A DNA stretch of 64,000 nt, from assembly GCA_050953365.1 (NCBI GenBank), contig JBMNMN010000013.1, positions 19,369-83,368 of the forward strand, in the 5' to 3' direction. This document shows, piece after piece, positions 25,744-34,719 of this stretch. The stretch is from UBA1426 sp050953365 (GTDB lineage Bacteria > Bacillota > Clostridia > Peptostreptococcales > Anaerovoracaceae). Made by a program: the position numbers and the translations under genes. The notes beneath the pieces are model-generated. The model was not told where the DNA came from, made no database searches, and was given only the letters and a program-made list of their open reading frames with translations. The first letter of the stretch is position 1, and every line of letters begins with the position of its first letter.

Positions 25744-27243
25744 TTGAAAAGAGAGCTATGGAACTCAAAATTGGGCTTTTTGCTTGCTGCCATAGGTTCC
25801 GCTGTCGGACTTGGGAACATATGGCGATTTCCGTATACCGCAGTTGAGAATGGCGGCGGAGCGTTCTTATTACCTTACTTTTTTGCGATTATTACAGCAG
25901 GTATTCCGATCCTTATTCTGGAATACACGATGGGAAAGACTTACAGGGCAGGCGCCCCCGTTACATGGGCAAGAATCAATCAGAAGTATGAATGGGTTGG
26001 TTGGTTCCAGGTCATGGTGGCCTTTACCATCACAGTTTACTACGTGGCTGTTGTCGTATGGGTTATAAGCTACATAGGATTCTCTTTCAACCTGACATGG
26101 GGCGACGATCCTACCGGTTTCTTCCTTGAATACTTGGGCATTACCAACAGCGCATTTGAGTTGGGCGGTATTCAAATGAACCTTCTGGTACCGTTTATCA
26201 TAATCTGGGTTTTGACCGCAATCGTCATGTACAGGGGTGTCAACAAAGGTATCGATATCGCATGCAAGGTTGCGCTGCCTTTGTTGCTGGTGCTGACTAT
26301 TGTCTTGGTAATCCGCGGCATCACTCTTCCGGGAGCCGTAGACGGTCTGAACTACCTGTTCACCCCCAACTGGGATACCATCTTTGATTCCAAGGTATGG
26401 GTGGCAGCTTATGGCCAGGTATTCTTCAGCCTTTCCATCGCATTCGCCATCATGATAGCCTATTCGAGCTATCTGCCGAAGGAAACCGATGTGGTCAACA
26501 GCGCTTTCATTACCGCTACGGCCAATCACGGTTTCGAGCTCCTTGCAGGTATTGGTGTGTTCAGCGTTCTCGGTTATATGGCATATTCTCAGGGTATTGC
26601 TGTAGAAGAAGTAGCTGCCGGTGGTGTGGGATTGGCTTTCATGGTTTTCCCCGCGGCCATCAACACTCTTCCCGCTATGAACGGCCTTGTCGGATTCTGT
26701 TTCTTCGGCGCGCTGTTCTTTGCAGGCTTTACCTCGCTGATCTCCATTATTGAAGCGGTCATTGCCGGTATTTCTGACAAGTTTGAATTACCTCGTAAAA
26801 AAGCCACTACTTTGGTTTTAATCCCCGCTATTGTAATCAGCACGCTGTTTATAACCGGCGCCGGACTCTATATTCTGGATATTGTCGATGCCTTCGTTAA
26901 TAACATCGGTATTGTAGGCGGCGGTGTTCTGGAAGTCTTCCTGCTTGGTTGGTTCTTCAACACCGAAACCCTGCGTCAGGAAGCAAACAGCTTCTCCAAT
27001 TTCAGCATTGGAAAATGGTGGACATATATGCTTAAGATCGTTACGGTCGTGGTATTGGGCTTCATGGTCATATCCAATGCGATCAACTACATCAAAGAGG
27101 GTTACGGAGGATATCCCGGCATTGAAGTTACCGCCTTTGGCTGGGGCAGCATCCTCGTCTGCGTCATTGTGGCGATCGTTCTGACAACCCTTAAGGGTAA
27201 GGAAGGCTATGCCGATTTGGCAAAGCACAAGGAGGTAGAATAA
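25744..27243 (+). CDS. Sodium:neurotransmitter symporter (NSS) family amino-acid transporter
   Basis: This 499-residue protein opens MKRELWNSKLGFLLAAIGSAVGLGNIWRFPY (first-helix motif with the Na+-binding GSAVGLGN, about residues 17-26). It has about 11-12 helices, like LeuT and MetP. NSS proteins import amino acids with sodium. The start is TTG with AAAGGAGG seven bases upstream; no better ATG exists. A 40-codon MetS-like gene follows directly, which is typical of bacterial MhsT/MetP-like two-component NSS systems. The substrate is not resolved; methionine, alanine or branched/aromatic amino acids are all possible. Confidence 0.92.
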   Translation: MKRELWNSKLGFLLAAIGSAVGLGNIWRFPYTAVENGGGAFLLPYFFAIITAGIPILILEYTMGKTYRAGAPVTWARINQKYEWVGWFQVMVAFTITVYYVAVVVWVISYIGFSFNLTWGDDPTGFFLEYLGITNSAFELGGIQMNLLVPFIIIWVLTAIVMYRGVNKGIDIACKVALPLLLVLTIVLVIRGITLPGAVDGLNYLFTPNWDTIFDSKVWVAAYGQVFFSLSIAFAIMIAYSSYLPKETDVVNSAFITATANHGFELLAGIGVFSVLGYMAYSQGIAVEEVAAGGVGLAFMVFPAAINTLPAMNGLVGFCFFGALFFAGFTSLISIIEAVIAGISDKFELPRKKATTLVLIPAIVISTLFITGAGLYILDIVDAFVNNIGIVGGGVLEVFLLGWFFNTETLRQEANSFSNFSIGKWWTYMLKIVTVVVLGFMVISNAINYIKEGYGGYPGIEVTAFGWGSILVCVIVAIVLTTLKGKEGYADLAKHKEVE

Positions 27244-27244
27244 T

Positions 27245-27367
27245 ATGAATACCAGTGCAATTATTATGATGATCATCGGCTGCGGAGGCTTGTGGGGAGG
27301 CTGCGCAGTGGCCGTTTCCATTGCAATGAGACATAGAGCAAAGAATAATGCAAATAATAATGCATAA
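27245..27367 (+). CDS. MetS-family NSS transporter small subunit
   Basis: This 40-residue protein, MNTSAIIMMIIGCGGLWGGC then AVAVSIAMRHRAKNNANNNA, is one membrane helix with a basic, Asn-rich tail. Its size, composition and place (one base after the NSS symporter stop, with AAGGAGG upstream) match MetS-type small subunits, which are needed for full activity of the partner in Corynebacterium MetPS. Length cut-offs commonly miss it. Confidence 0.85.
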   Translation: MNTSAIIMMIIGCGGLWGGCAVAVSIAMRHRAKNNANNNA

Positions 27368-27400
27368 ATTTCAATTCTGACATTTAACATAATAGATGAA

Positions 27401-27427
27401 AAGGCCCCTCAAAAAAAGAGGGGCCTT
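27401..27427 (+). terminator. Left copy of the duplicated NSS terminator (target-site duplication)
   Basis: AAGGCCCCTC-A7-GAGGGGCCTT is a 10-bp-stem hairpin directly left of the insertion sequence. The same 27 bp recur at 29031-29057. This copy has lost its T run to the insertion (CAGACTG follows), so it may terminate poorly and let transcription enter the element. Confidence 0.9.
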
Positions 27428-29030
27428 CAGACTGTAGACAAAGTCGCAGAAAGACAACAGATTCTTCTGCGGCTTTTCTTATGTAAACAATCCTCAAAGA
27501 TATTGGAATTTGAACATCTAAAGGCATTTTTATGATATAATTAAATCATAGCGAGGTGACGACGAATGATGATAAAAAATGCCGGAAATCAAAGAAATCA
27601 GATCCAGTTTGTTTCAGCAGACAGTCTTGTTCCTGAAAATCATCTCCTGCGTGACATTGATAGGGCGATTGATTTTTCCTTTATCTACGAACTCGTACAG
27701 GACAAGTATTCCCAAGATCAGGGAAGGCCAAGTCTGGATCCTGTCATGCTGATCAAAATCCCCCTTCTTCAATATCTCTATGGCATACCCAGCATGAGAC
27801 AGACGATTCGGGAAATCGAAGTAAATGTTGCTTACCGTTGGTTTTTAGGGTTAGACCTCACATCTTCCGTACCTCACTTCAGTACCTTCGGAAAGAACTA
27901 CACCCGTCGCTTTAAGGGAACAGATTTGTTTGAGCAAATCTTCGAGAAGATTCTGGAGGAATGCTTTCTGCATGACATGATCGATCCTTCTGTGATTTTC
28001 GTGGATGCGACGCATATCAAGGCAAATGCCAATAAGAAAAAATCCATTAAGACAATGGTAAAGGTTCAAGCAATGGATTATGAATCGAAACTTCTTAGAG
28101 AAATTAATGAGGATAGGCAGGCGCATGGAAAAAAGCCATTTAAAGATCGGGATAATGACGAGGATCCCCCAACCAAGGAAGTGCAGCAGAGCACTTCAGA
28201 CCCTGAAAGTGGTTTGTTTCACAAAGGAGAGCACAAGAAGGATTTTGCTTATGTCACCCAGACAGCTTGTGATCAGAATGGCTGGGTGCTAGGATACACG
28301 ATTCATCCCGGGAATGAGCATGATAGCAGACCTTTTCTGCAATCTACGAAAGACTGAAAAAGTATGATCCGACATTAATGGTGTTGGATGCAGGCTACAA
28401 GACACCTGCCATTGCCAAGACACTACTCGATAATGGAATCAAGCCGATTTATCCATATCGCAGGCCTATGACGAAAAAAGGGTTCTTCAAGAAATATGAA
28501 TACGTCTATGATGAATACTTCGACTGTTATCTGTGCCCCAACCATCAAGTCCTTCGTTATTCCACCACGAACCGGGAAGGATACCGAGAATACAAAAGCA
28601 ATCCTGCCATTTGTGCAAACTGTCCTTATCTATCCCAATGCACAGAGAGTAAAAACCACCAAAAAACAGTCACGAGACATATTTGGGAACCGTACCTTGA
28701 AATCTGCGAAGAGATTCGACATACCGTCGGGATGAAGGAATGGTATGAGAAACGCAAAGAGAGCATTGAACGAATCTTTGGAACGGCCAAGGAGTTTCAT
28801 GGAATGCGGTACACCAGGTACAATGGCAAAGCCCTGATGGAGATGAAAGTCGGGCTTACCTTTGCATGTATGAATCTTAAGAAACTAGCCAAGATGAAAA
28901 GAAGGAAAGGTCTATTAGACCCTGTTGACACTTCTTTTTTATTAAATCTCCTCGGGGATTTGATTCGATTTCTGAAAATGAAAAGCGTCTCAGAAGTTCT
29001 TGTTTTCTGAGACGCTTTGTCTACAGTCTG
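27428..29030 (+). mobile_element. IS1182-type insertion sequence, 1603 bp, in a terminator
   Basis: The ends are perfect 16-bp inverted repeats, CAGACTGTAGACAAAG (27428-27443) and its complement (29015-29030). Both sides carry an identical 27-bp duplication consisting of the whole terminator hairpin. One transposase frame, broken by a frameshift, fills the element. Its protein resembles the IS1182 family, which is known to prefer palindromic targets. Confidence 0.92.
27566..29010 (+). pseudogene. IS1182-family transposase, frameshifted
   Basis: The N-terminal part (27566 to about 28330) carries the DUF772-like start (QFVSADSLVPENHLLRDIDRAIDF), the DDE-fold segment with IFVDATHIKANANKKK, and the hydrophilic loop. 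The continuation GLYERLKKYDPTLMVLDAGY-like sequence through FGTAKEFHGMRYTRYNGKA to the C-terminus is in another frame. The frames join at about 28330 in AGCAGACCTTTTC, where one base appears to be missing. The first frame runs into a stop at 28355. No classical A-rich slippery site is seen, so I read it as inactivated. A GAGGTGA site and ATG-ATG are at the start. Confidence 0.85.
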
Positions 29031-29057
29031 AAGGCCCCTCAAAAAAAGAGGGGCCTT
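29031..29057 (+). terminator. Right copy of the duplicated terminator
   Basis: It is identical to 27401-27427 and followed by TTTAT, so this copy keeps the original T run. It marks the pre-insertion end of the NSS-MetS transcript. Confidence 0.9.
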
Positions 29058-29191
29058 TTTATCCGGATCAACTGCAGGGCTCCGGACATGGAAGACCGAC
29101 ATTGTGGCCGGAGCTGGATTATTGTAGCCATGAGGGCCGTTTCTATGCTATTATAAAACGGATGATTACATGAGATAAAGGGAATCGTAAA

Positions 29192-29797
29192 ATGAGAATC
29201 GTAGCGGCAACGAAGAATAAGCATAAGATAGAGGAAATTCAAGCCATCACTGCGCCTTTTGGGTTTGAGGTCATATCCAGGGAAGACGCCGGCGTCCCCG
29301 ATTTTGAAATTGAAGAGGATGGGACGACTTTTCAGGAAAATTCATTGAAAAAAGCCATGGAAATCTATAAAATATGCGGTTTGCCCACCATAGCGGACGA
29401 TTCCGGATTGATGGTGGACATTCTCGACGGAGCTCCCGGCGTATATTCGTCACGGTTTGCAGGCGAAGAGGGCAACGATGCGAAAAACAACGAGAAGCTG
29501 CTGCAGCTTTTGGCAGATGTGCCCTGGGAAAAGAGACAGGGGAAGTTTGTCTCCGTAATTACCATGGTTTTTTCTTCCGATGATATCCTTGTTGCAAGAG
29601 GAGAGTGCTCCGGGCATATACTATACAATGCAGCCGGTGAGAATGGATTCGGTTATGATCCGATCTTTGTTCCCACAGGGTATGAGGAGAGTTTCGGGCA
29701 ACTTCCAAAGGAAGTGAAGAACCAAATAAGCCACAGAGCCATGGCATTACGGGTTCTCCAAAAGCGGCTGCAAGACAGGATCGGTGTTCATGAATAA
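29192..29797 (+). CDS. rdgB: XTP/dITP diphosphatase (RdgB/HAM1 family)
   Basis: This 201-residue house-cleaning enzyme hydrolyses non-canonical purine nucleoside triphosphates (XTP, ITP, dITP) to monophosphates. Family motifs are present: ATKNKHKIEEI at the N-terminus, ADDSGLMVDILDGAPGVYSSRFAG in the middle, NGFGYDPIFVP and SHRAMAL near the end. Its last codons overlap the next gene by 14 bases, indicating co-transcription. Confidence 0.93.
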   Translation: MRIVAATKNKHKIEEIQAITAPFGFEVISREDAGVPDFEIEEDGTTFQENSLKKAMEIYKICGLPTIADDSGLMVDILDGAPGVYSSRFAGEEGNDAKNNEKLLQLLADVPWEKRQGKFVSVITMVFSSDDILVARGECSGHILYNAAGENGFGYDPIFVPTGYEESFGQLPKEVKNQISHRAMALRVLQKRLQDRIGVHE

Positions 29798-30623
29798 AAG
29801 AAGGATCAAAGAGGTACTGATCAACGTATTTGTAAGGATGAGAAAGCCTTATTATCAAGGGGTGGCCGCTGAGCTGGCCTTCTTTTTTCTCATGTCCATG
29901 GTACCTCTTATTATCATTACCGGTGAGTTTCTGGGTGTTTTTTCGCTTTCTGTAGATGTGATCGGGGGACTTTTGGAAGAATACGTTTCGTCTGAGGTGG
30001 CCGAATCGCTGACGGAATATATCCATTACACGCCTTCGGGAACCATCAGCGCCCTGTTTCTGCTCTTTGCCCTCTGGTCAGCTTCCAAGGCGCAGTATTC
30101 CATGATACAGATAGCAAATTATACCTATACCGGCCTGAATGCGGGAAGAGGCTTCTTTCGGGAGCGCCTGCGAGCCATGATCACAGTGGTGGCGACTATT
30201 ATCCTATTGGTCTTCGGTCTGGCCATTTTGGTCTACGGAAAACCCATTGTTAATGTGGTAAGCCTTTACGTAGAGGAAATTTTACACATTCCCTTCCGCT
30301 TTAATGAGCTCTGGTATATCCTGCGCTGGCCCTTAGGCATTGCGCTCTACTTTTTCGGCATTACTTTCATTAATTATATTCTGCCCAGTCAGAGGATGGC
30401 CCTGAAAAAAATTATCCCGGGAAGCGCATTGGCTTCTGCCGGGATGTTGGTGGCTACATGGGCCTATTCCTACTATATGTCCAGGTTCTCTAACTACGAT
30501 ATGTTTTACGGAGGTCTTGCCTCCGTAATCGGTCTATTGATCTGGTTTTATATCCTTGGTTACGTCATGGTCATCGGTATCGTTTTCAACGCCGCTCTCG
30601 AGGAGACTCGAGGAACTAGATAA
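29784..30623 (+). CDS. YihY/BrkB-family membrane protein
   Basis: This 279-residue protein has six or so membrane helices and the YihY (formerly ribonuclease BN-like) layout: a first helix with AELAFFFLMSMVPLIIITGEFLG, then LFALWSASKAQYSMIQIAN, and ending SVIGLLIWFYILGYVMVIG. The molecular function of the family is not settled; it is not a nuclease. It overlaps rdgB by 14 bases and is convergent with serA (8-base overlap at the 3' ends). Confidence 0.85.
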   Translation: MFMNKRRIKEVLINVFVRMRKPYYQGVAAELAFFFLMSMVPLIIITGEFLGVFSLSVDVIGGLLEEYVSSEVAESLTEYIHYTPSGTISALFLLFALWSASKAQYSMIQIANYTYTGLNAGRGFFRERLRAMITVVATIILLVFGLAILVYGKPIVNVVSLYVEEILHIPFRFNELWYILRWPLGIALYFFGITFINYILPSQRMALKKIIPGSALASAGMLVATWAYSYYMSRFSNYDMFYGGLASVIGLLIWFYILGYVMVIGIVFNAALEETRGTR

Positions 30624-31776
30624 CGCGGACTGATATAATTCCTTCAAAGTTTAGCGCTTCTTTAATCTTTTGTTCATCCACTTTTGAATCCAGATCCACA
30701 AGAGTCACTGCATAGTCCCCCTTGCTTCGGTTGATCAAGTCGCTGATGTTCACATTCATATCGGCCAAAACGCCGGTTATTCTTCCCAGCATGGAGGGGA
30801 TATTCTTATTCAGCACCACAAGACGGGCCAGAGTGCTGGGGAGCCCCAGATTGCAGGAAGGAAAGTTCACGGAGTTACGGATATTCCCGTTCTCCAGGAA
30901 GTCAATCATTTCTTCTGCAGCCATTACAGCGCAATTGTCTTCCGATTCGCGGGTAGATGCTCCTAAATGGGGAATGCAGATGATCTGATCCCGATCCAGG
31001 TATTTTTCGTTGGGGAAATCAGTGACATAGGTGCGGATAAACCCTCTGTCGATGGCTTCCAACACATCGTCTTCTTTCACGATCTGGTCCCGGGAGAAGT
31101 TCAGCAGGCAGACATCTTTTTTCATGAGTTTGAGACGCTCTTTATTGATCATCTCTTTGGTGTTTTCCATAAAAGGAACGTGAATGGTCACGTAATCACA
31201 ACGGGGCAGAAGCACATCCAGGGACTCGATGATCTGTACGGTGGAAGACAGTTCGTGAGCGGAAGCGATGGAGAGATAGGGGTCATAACCCAACACTTTC
31301 ATGCCCAGACATTCGGCGGCGTTAGCTACCATTACGCCGATGGAGCCCAGTCCGATGACGCCTAGGGTTTTGCCTTTGATTTCATGTCCGGCAAACTTGG
31401 ATTTATTCTTTTCCACGGTCTTGGGAATGTCGGATGTGGCGCTCAGGCTTTTGGTCCAGGCGATGGCGCTGGTCAGGTTTCTGGCAGACATGAGCAGGCC
31501 GGTCAGGACCAGTTCCTTGACGGCGTTGGCGTTGGCTCCCGGTGTATTAAAGACCACGATGCCTCTTTCGGAGCAAACGTCCAGGGGGATGTTGTTGACC
31601 CCGGCGCCGGCTCTAGCTATAGCCAGGAGATTATCGGAAAAATTCATGGATGTCAGATCCTGGCTTCTGACAAGGATGCCGTGGGCTTCATCTAAATTAT
31701 CTACGAACTCGTAGTTGTCGGTAAAACAGGAGATTCCTTTCTCGGATATTTTGTTGAGTGTTGCAATCTTGAACAT
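30616..31776 (-). CDS. serA: D-3-phosphoglycerate dehydrogenase
   Basis: This 386-residue enzyme catalyses the first step of serine synthesis. The Rossmann motif GLGSIG (after KGKTLGVI) and the catalytic histidine segment HLGAST are present. A C-terminal ACT-like domain starts near residue 317 (NKNIPSMLGRITGVLADMNVNI) and could give serine feedback inhibition. The ribosome site AAGGAGC is 8 bases before ATG. It lies downstream of serC on the same strand, with the dispersed hairpin repeat between them, and is convergent with yihY. Confidence 0.92.
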   Translation of the reverse strand: MFKIATLNKISEKGISCFTDNYEFVDNLDEAHGILVRSQDLTSMNFSDNLLAIARAGAGVNNIPLDVCSERGIVVFNTPGANANAVKELVLTGLLMSARNLTSAIAWTKSLSATSDIPKTVEKNKSKFAGHEIKGKTLGVIGLGSIGVMVANAAECLGMKVLGYDPYLSIASAHELSSTVQIIESLDVLLPRCDYVTIHVPFMENTKEMINKERLKLMKKDVCLLNFSRDQIVKEDDVLEAIDRGFIRTYVTDFPNEKYLDRDQIICIPHLGASTRESEDNCAVMAAEEMIDFLENGNIRNSVNFPSCNLGLPSTLARLVVLNKNIPSMLGRITGVLADMNVNISDLINRSKGDYAVTLVDLDSKVDEQKIKEALNFEGIISVRVI

Positions 31777-31877
31777 TTGTTATTGCTCCTTATCAATTCT
31801 TAATGTATTGCTATAATCTTTTACTTAAATGTAAGTTTGGTAAAGTTGCGTTTGAGACGCTTATGCAACTATGATTG

Positions 31878-32005
31878 TTTTTTGGAGATAGGGTTACTCT
31901 CCCGCTCGACGGCTACGCGCAGCGTGCCGTACGATTCAGACGGCCCGTCCTGCCCGGTTGGCACTTGCTTGTACTCGCCGGAGCGCAACCCTATGCTCCA
32001 AAAAA
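31878..32005. repeat. Dispersed hairpin repeat, copy 1
   Basis: This 128-bp unit is bounded by TTTTTTGGAG (31878-31887) and CTCCAAAAAA (31996-32005), with an inner AGGGTT/AACCCT pair. The body differs from the copy at 52673 at only about five positions across the central 95 bases. It sits between serC and serA. The protein frame that runs through it (SRSTATRSVPYDSDG) is spurious. It could be a MITE-like element or a conserved structured RNA. Confidence 0.85.
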
Positions 32006-32029
32006 CTTATACATGTAAATTTAAACCTT

Positions 32030-33127
32030 TTACAGCGAACTGTTTTGCTTTTCGAATTTCTTCATGAATTCTACCAAAGCCTCCACCCCTTCATAAGGCA
32101 TGGCATTGTAGATGCTGGCGCGCATGCCGCCTACGCTTCGGTGGCCGCCAAGGTTGACAAGACCTTGCTCCGCGGCTTCGGCAATGAACTTTTTGTCCAA
32201 GGCTTCATCTCCGGTGACAAAGACAACGTTCATCAGGGAACGGTCTTTTTCCGCCACCGGGCAGCGGAACATGGAGCTCTCATCGATGGCATTATAGAGA
32301 AGGGCCGCCTTTTCTTCATTTTTCTTTTGCATGGCAGCCACTCCGCCCTGCTCCTTGATCCATTGGAAGGTGAGCCCAGCCATATAGATGGAGTAACAAG
32401 GAGGTGTGTTGAACAGGGATCCGGCATCCGCATGAACTTTGTAATCCAACATGCTGGGAGTGTTTGCCGGCGCGTGGCCGATCAAGTCGCTGCGGATGAT
32501 GACGATGGTCAGTCCGGAGGGTCCGATGTTTTTCTGAGCCCCCGCAAAGACCAGGCCGAATTTGCTGATATCCAGCTCCTCCGAGAGGATCATGGATGAA
32601 AGATCCGCCACTAACGGAACGTCTCCCGTGTCGGGAAGAGACGTATATCTTGTGCCGTATATAGTATTATTGTATGTGATGTAGAAGTAATCTGCATCCT
32701 TCGTAAACATTTCTTTTTCCCATTGGGGAATGTATGAAAAAGTATCTGCCTCCGATGAGGCCGCCACATTTACTTGCCCCAGTTTTGCCGCTTCCTGGGC
32801 AGCTTTTTTTGCCCAGCTTCCGGTAATGATATAATCTGCTTTTTTTGAATTCCGGAAGAGGTTTATGGGTATCATAGAAAATTGCAGATAAGCTCCTCCC
32901 TGGAGAAACAGCACTTTATAGGAATCGGGTATTTTCATCAGATCCCTCAGGTCCTGCTCCGCCGACTCAATAATCCGGGCGAATGTCTTTGAACGGTGGC
33001 TCATTTCCATGACGGACATGCCGCAACCTTGGTAGTCGGTCATTTCCTTAGCAGCCTTTTCCAATACCGGAAGAGGCAGCATGGAAGGCCCTGCTGAAAA
33101 ATTATACACTCTGTTTGCTGTACTCAT
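32030..33127 (-). CDS. serC: Phosphoserine aminotransferase
   Basis: This 365-residue PLP enzyme makes phosphoserine from 3-phosphohydroxypyruvate and glutamate. It starts MSTANRVYNFSAGPSMLPLP, the family N-terminus, and the PLP lysine lies in GAQKNIGPSG. I chose ATG 33127 because GGAGG precedes it at good spacing; the longer frame to 33163 adds 12 non-conserved residues. It is the first gene of serC-serA. The divergent gap to apgM (33128-33489) has AT-rich promoter DNA; I see no T-box or known riboswitch in it. Confidence 0.93.
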   Translation of the reverse strand: MSTANRVYNFSAGPSMLPLPVLEKAAKEMTDYQGCGMSVMEMSHRSKTFARIIESAEQDLRDLMKIPDSYKVLFLQGGAYLQFSMIPINLFRNSKKADYIITGSWAKKAAQEAAKLGQVNVAASSEADTFSYIPQWEKEMFTKDADYFYITYNNTIYGTRYTSLPDTGDVPLVADLSSMILSEELDISKFGLVFAGAQKNIGPSGLTIVIIRSDLIGHAPANTPSMLDYKVHADAGSLFNTPPCYSIYMAGLTFQWIKEQGGVAAMQKKNEEKAALLYNAIDESSMFRCPVAEKDRSLMNVVFVTGDEALDKKFIAEAAEQGLVNLGGHRSVGGMRASIYNAMPYEGVEALVEFMKKFEKQNSSL

Positions 33128-33489
33128 ATATGAAACCTCCAATTCGTTAGGGCTAAGTATCAAAATTGTAGCCTAAGGGTCGGCGCTGCGGCTTGCTGTC
33201 GGGCCGTGTTTCGGGTTCCCAAGGCTTGTTCCGCATAATTATACCTACTTTTAGTATATCGGGTATTATATCATATAGATGAATAATTGCGAATATATTT
33301 GTGCCGTATAACAAGCTTTTATTCTTTTTTATACCTTGTTCAAGGCTCTTCATCTGTGGTACACTAATACAGTACATATCAAAAAATGTCGAAAACGCGG
33401 AACGTGCAGCAGGGCGATAGACAGATCCTGCTTTGCGCGCAGCGCACAAACGCACAGAAAAATAGAAAAGGGGACACAGGAATATATAA

Positions 33490-34701
33490 ATGAAGTACCT
33501 GATTCTTGTTACTGACGGAGCAGGCGATGAGCCTATGGATGCCTTGGGAAAAAAAACACCTCTAGAAGCAGCCAATCTTAAAAATATCAATTCATTGGCA
33601 GCTCGGGGAATTGTCGGTATGGTAAATACTATACCGGAGGGAATGGCCCCGGGAAGCGATGCGGCGAATTTATCTGTAATGGGTTACGATCCGAAAATTT
33701 ATCACACGGGGAGATCTCCTTTGGAAGCGGTGAGCATGGGCGTGGAGATGCTGCCGACGGATGTAGCATTCCGCTGCAATCTTGTCACGCTTAAGGGGGA
33801 AGGGGCCTATGAAGATCTGCTCATCGTCGACCACAGTGCCGGCGATATCACCACAGAAGAAGCGGCAGAGCTGATAAAAGCCGTAAATGATACTTTTGCG
33901 ACGGATAAAATCAAGTTTTATACCGGATTCAGCTACCGTCATGCCATGGTGGTGCACGAGGGAAGTGTCGATTACGAGCTTACACCTCCCCACGATGTGC
34001 TGGACCAAAGGGTTGGAGATCACCTTCCCGGAGGGACGGGATCCGACTTTATAACAGATATGATGAAGGAAAGCTACAAGCTGCTTTCCCGGCATCCCGT
34101 AAATCTTGCGAGAGCTGAAAAAGGCCTTAATCCCGCCAACTCAATCTGGATATGGGGGCAAGGTCGAAAGCCTAACCTGACTCCCATTTATGAAAAATAT
34201 AAAGTAAAGGGTGTAACCGTATCCGCAGTGGATCTGATTAAAGGAATCGGTCTCTGCGCCGGACTTAAAGCCGTTGCGGTAAAAGGGGCAACCGGTACCA
34301 TCGATACAAACTATGAGGGTAAGGTTGCAGCTGCCATTCAGGCTTTTGAGGAAGGAAACGATTTGGTATTTCTTCATCTCGAAGGTCCGGACGAGTGTTC
34401 GCATCAGGGTGACTTGGAGGGCAAGATCCGGTCCCTGGAGCTTATTGACGAAAAAATTGTGGGCCCTGCAGTGGAATATTTAAATCGCTCGGGCGAAAAC
34501 TATAGATTCCTGGTTCTTCCGGATCATCAAACGCCGATTCGCATCCGGACACATTTGGGAGAGCCGGTGCCTTTTGTCATGTACGACAGTACCGATCAAA
34601 AGGATGAGGACCCTTCGAGGGTATTCGGGGAGACATCGGGAATGAAAGGCCTTCATTTCGAAAACGGATACGAGCTCACCGACTTTTTCTTTAAGAAATA
34701 G
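33490..34701 (+). CDS. Cofactor-independent phosphoglycerate mutase (ApgM type)
   Basis: This 403-residue alkaline-phosphatase-superfamily protein has metal-site VTDGAGDEPMD at the N-terminus, PGSDAANLSVMGYDP around the phosphorylated serine, and HLEGPDECSHQGD plus VLPDHQTP for the second metal site. ApgM enzymes interconvert 2- and 3-phosphoglycerate. Some bacterial members have instead been proposed to act in homoserine phosphorylation. Here the neighbouring serC-serA pair, which drains 3-phosphoglycerate, supports the mutase reading. Confidence 0.88.
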   Translation: MKYLILVTDGAGDEPMDALGKKTPLEAANLKNINSLAARGIVGMVNTIPEGMAPGSDAANLSVMGYDPKIYHTGRSPLEAVSMGVEMLPTDVAFRCNLVTLKGEGAYEDLLIVDHSAGDITTEEAAELIKAVNDTFATDKIKFYTGFSYRHAMVVHEGSVDYELTPPHDVLDQRVGDHLPGGTGSDFITDMMKESYKLLSRHPVNLARAEKGLNPANSIWIWGQGRKPNLTPIYEKYKVKGVTVSAVDLIKGIGLCAGLKAVAVKGATGTIDTNYEGKVAAAIQAFEEGNDLVFLHLEGPDECSHQGDLEGKIRSLELIDEKIVGPAVEYLNRSGENYRFLVLPDHQTPIRIRTHLGEPVPFVMYDSTDQKDEDPSRVFGETSGMKGLHFENGYELTDFFFKK

Positions 34702-34719
34702 CTAAGGAATGATTGACAC

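Noticed and set aside
28320..28360. Programmed frameshift in the IS transposase
   Set aside because: There is no A-rich or X-XXY-YYZ slippery site, and this family usually has one intact frame; a single-base loss explains the break better.
31837..32067. Small protein reading SRSTATRSVPYDSDG (and its like at 52584-52808)
   Set aside because: The frame lies entirely in the dispersed hairpin element, and the two copies lack start signals; the conserved thing is the DNA.
33128..33489. T-box or other riboswitch before serC
   Set aside because: I looked for the T-box GGGTGG-ACCGCG motif and for known aptamer cores and saw none.
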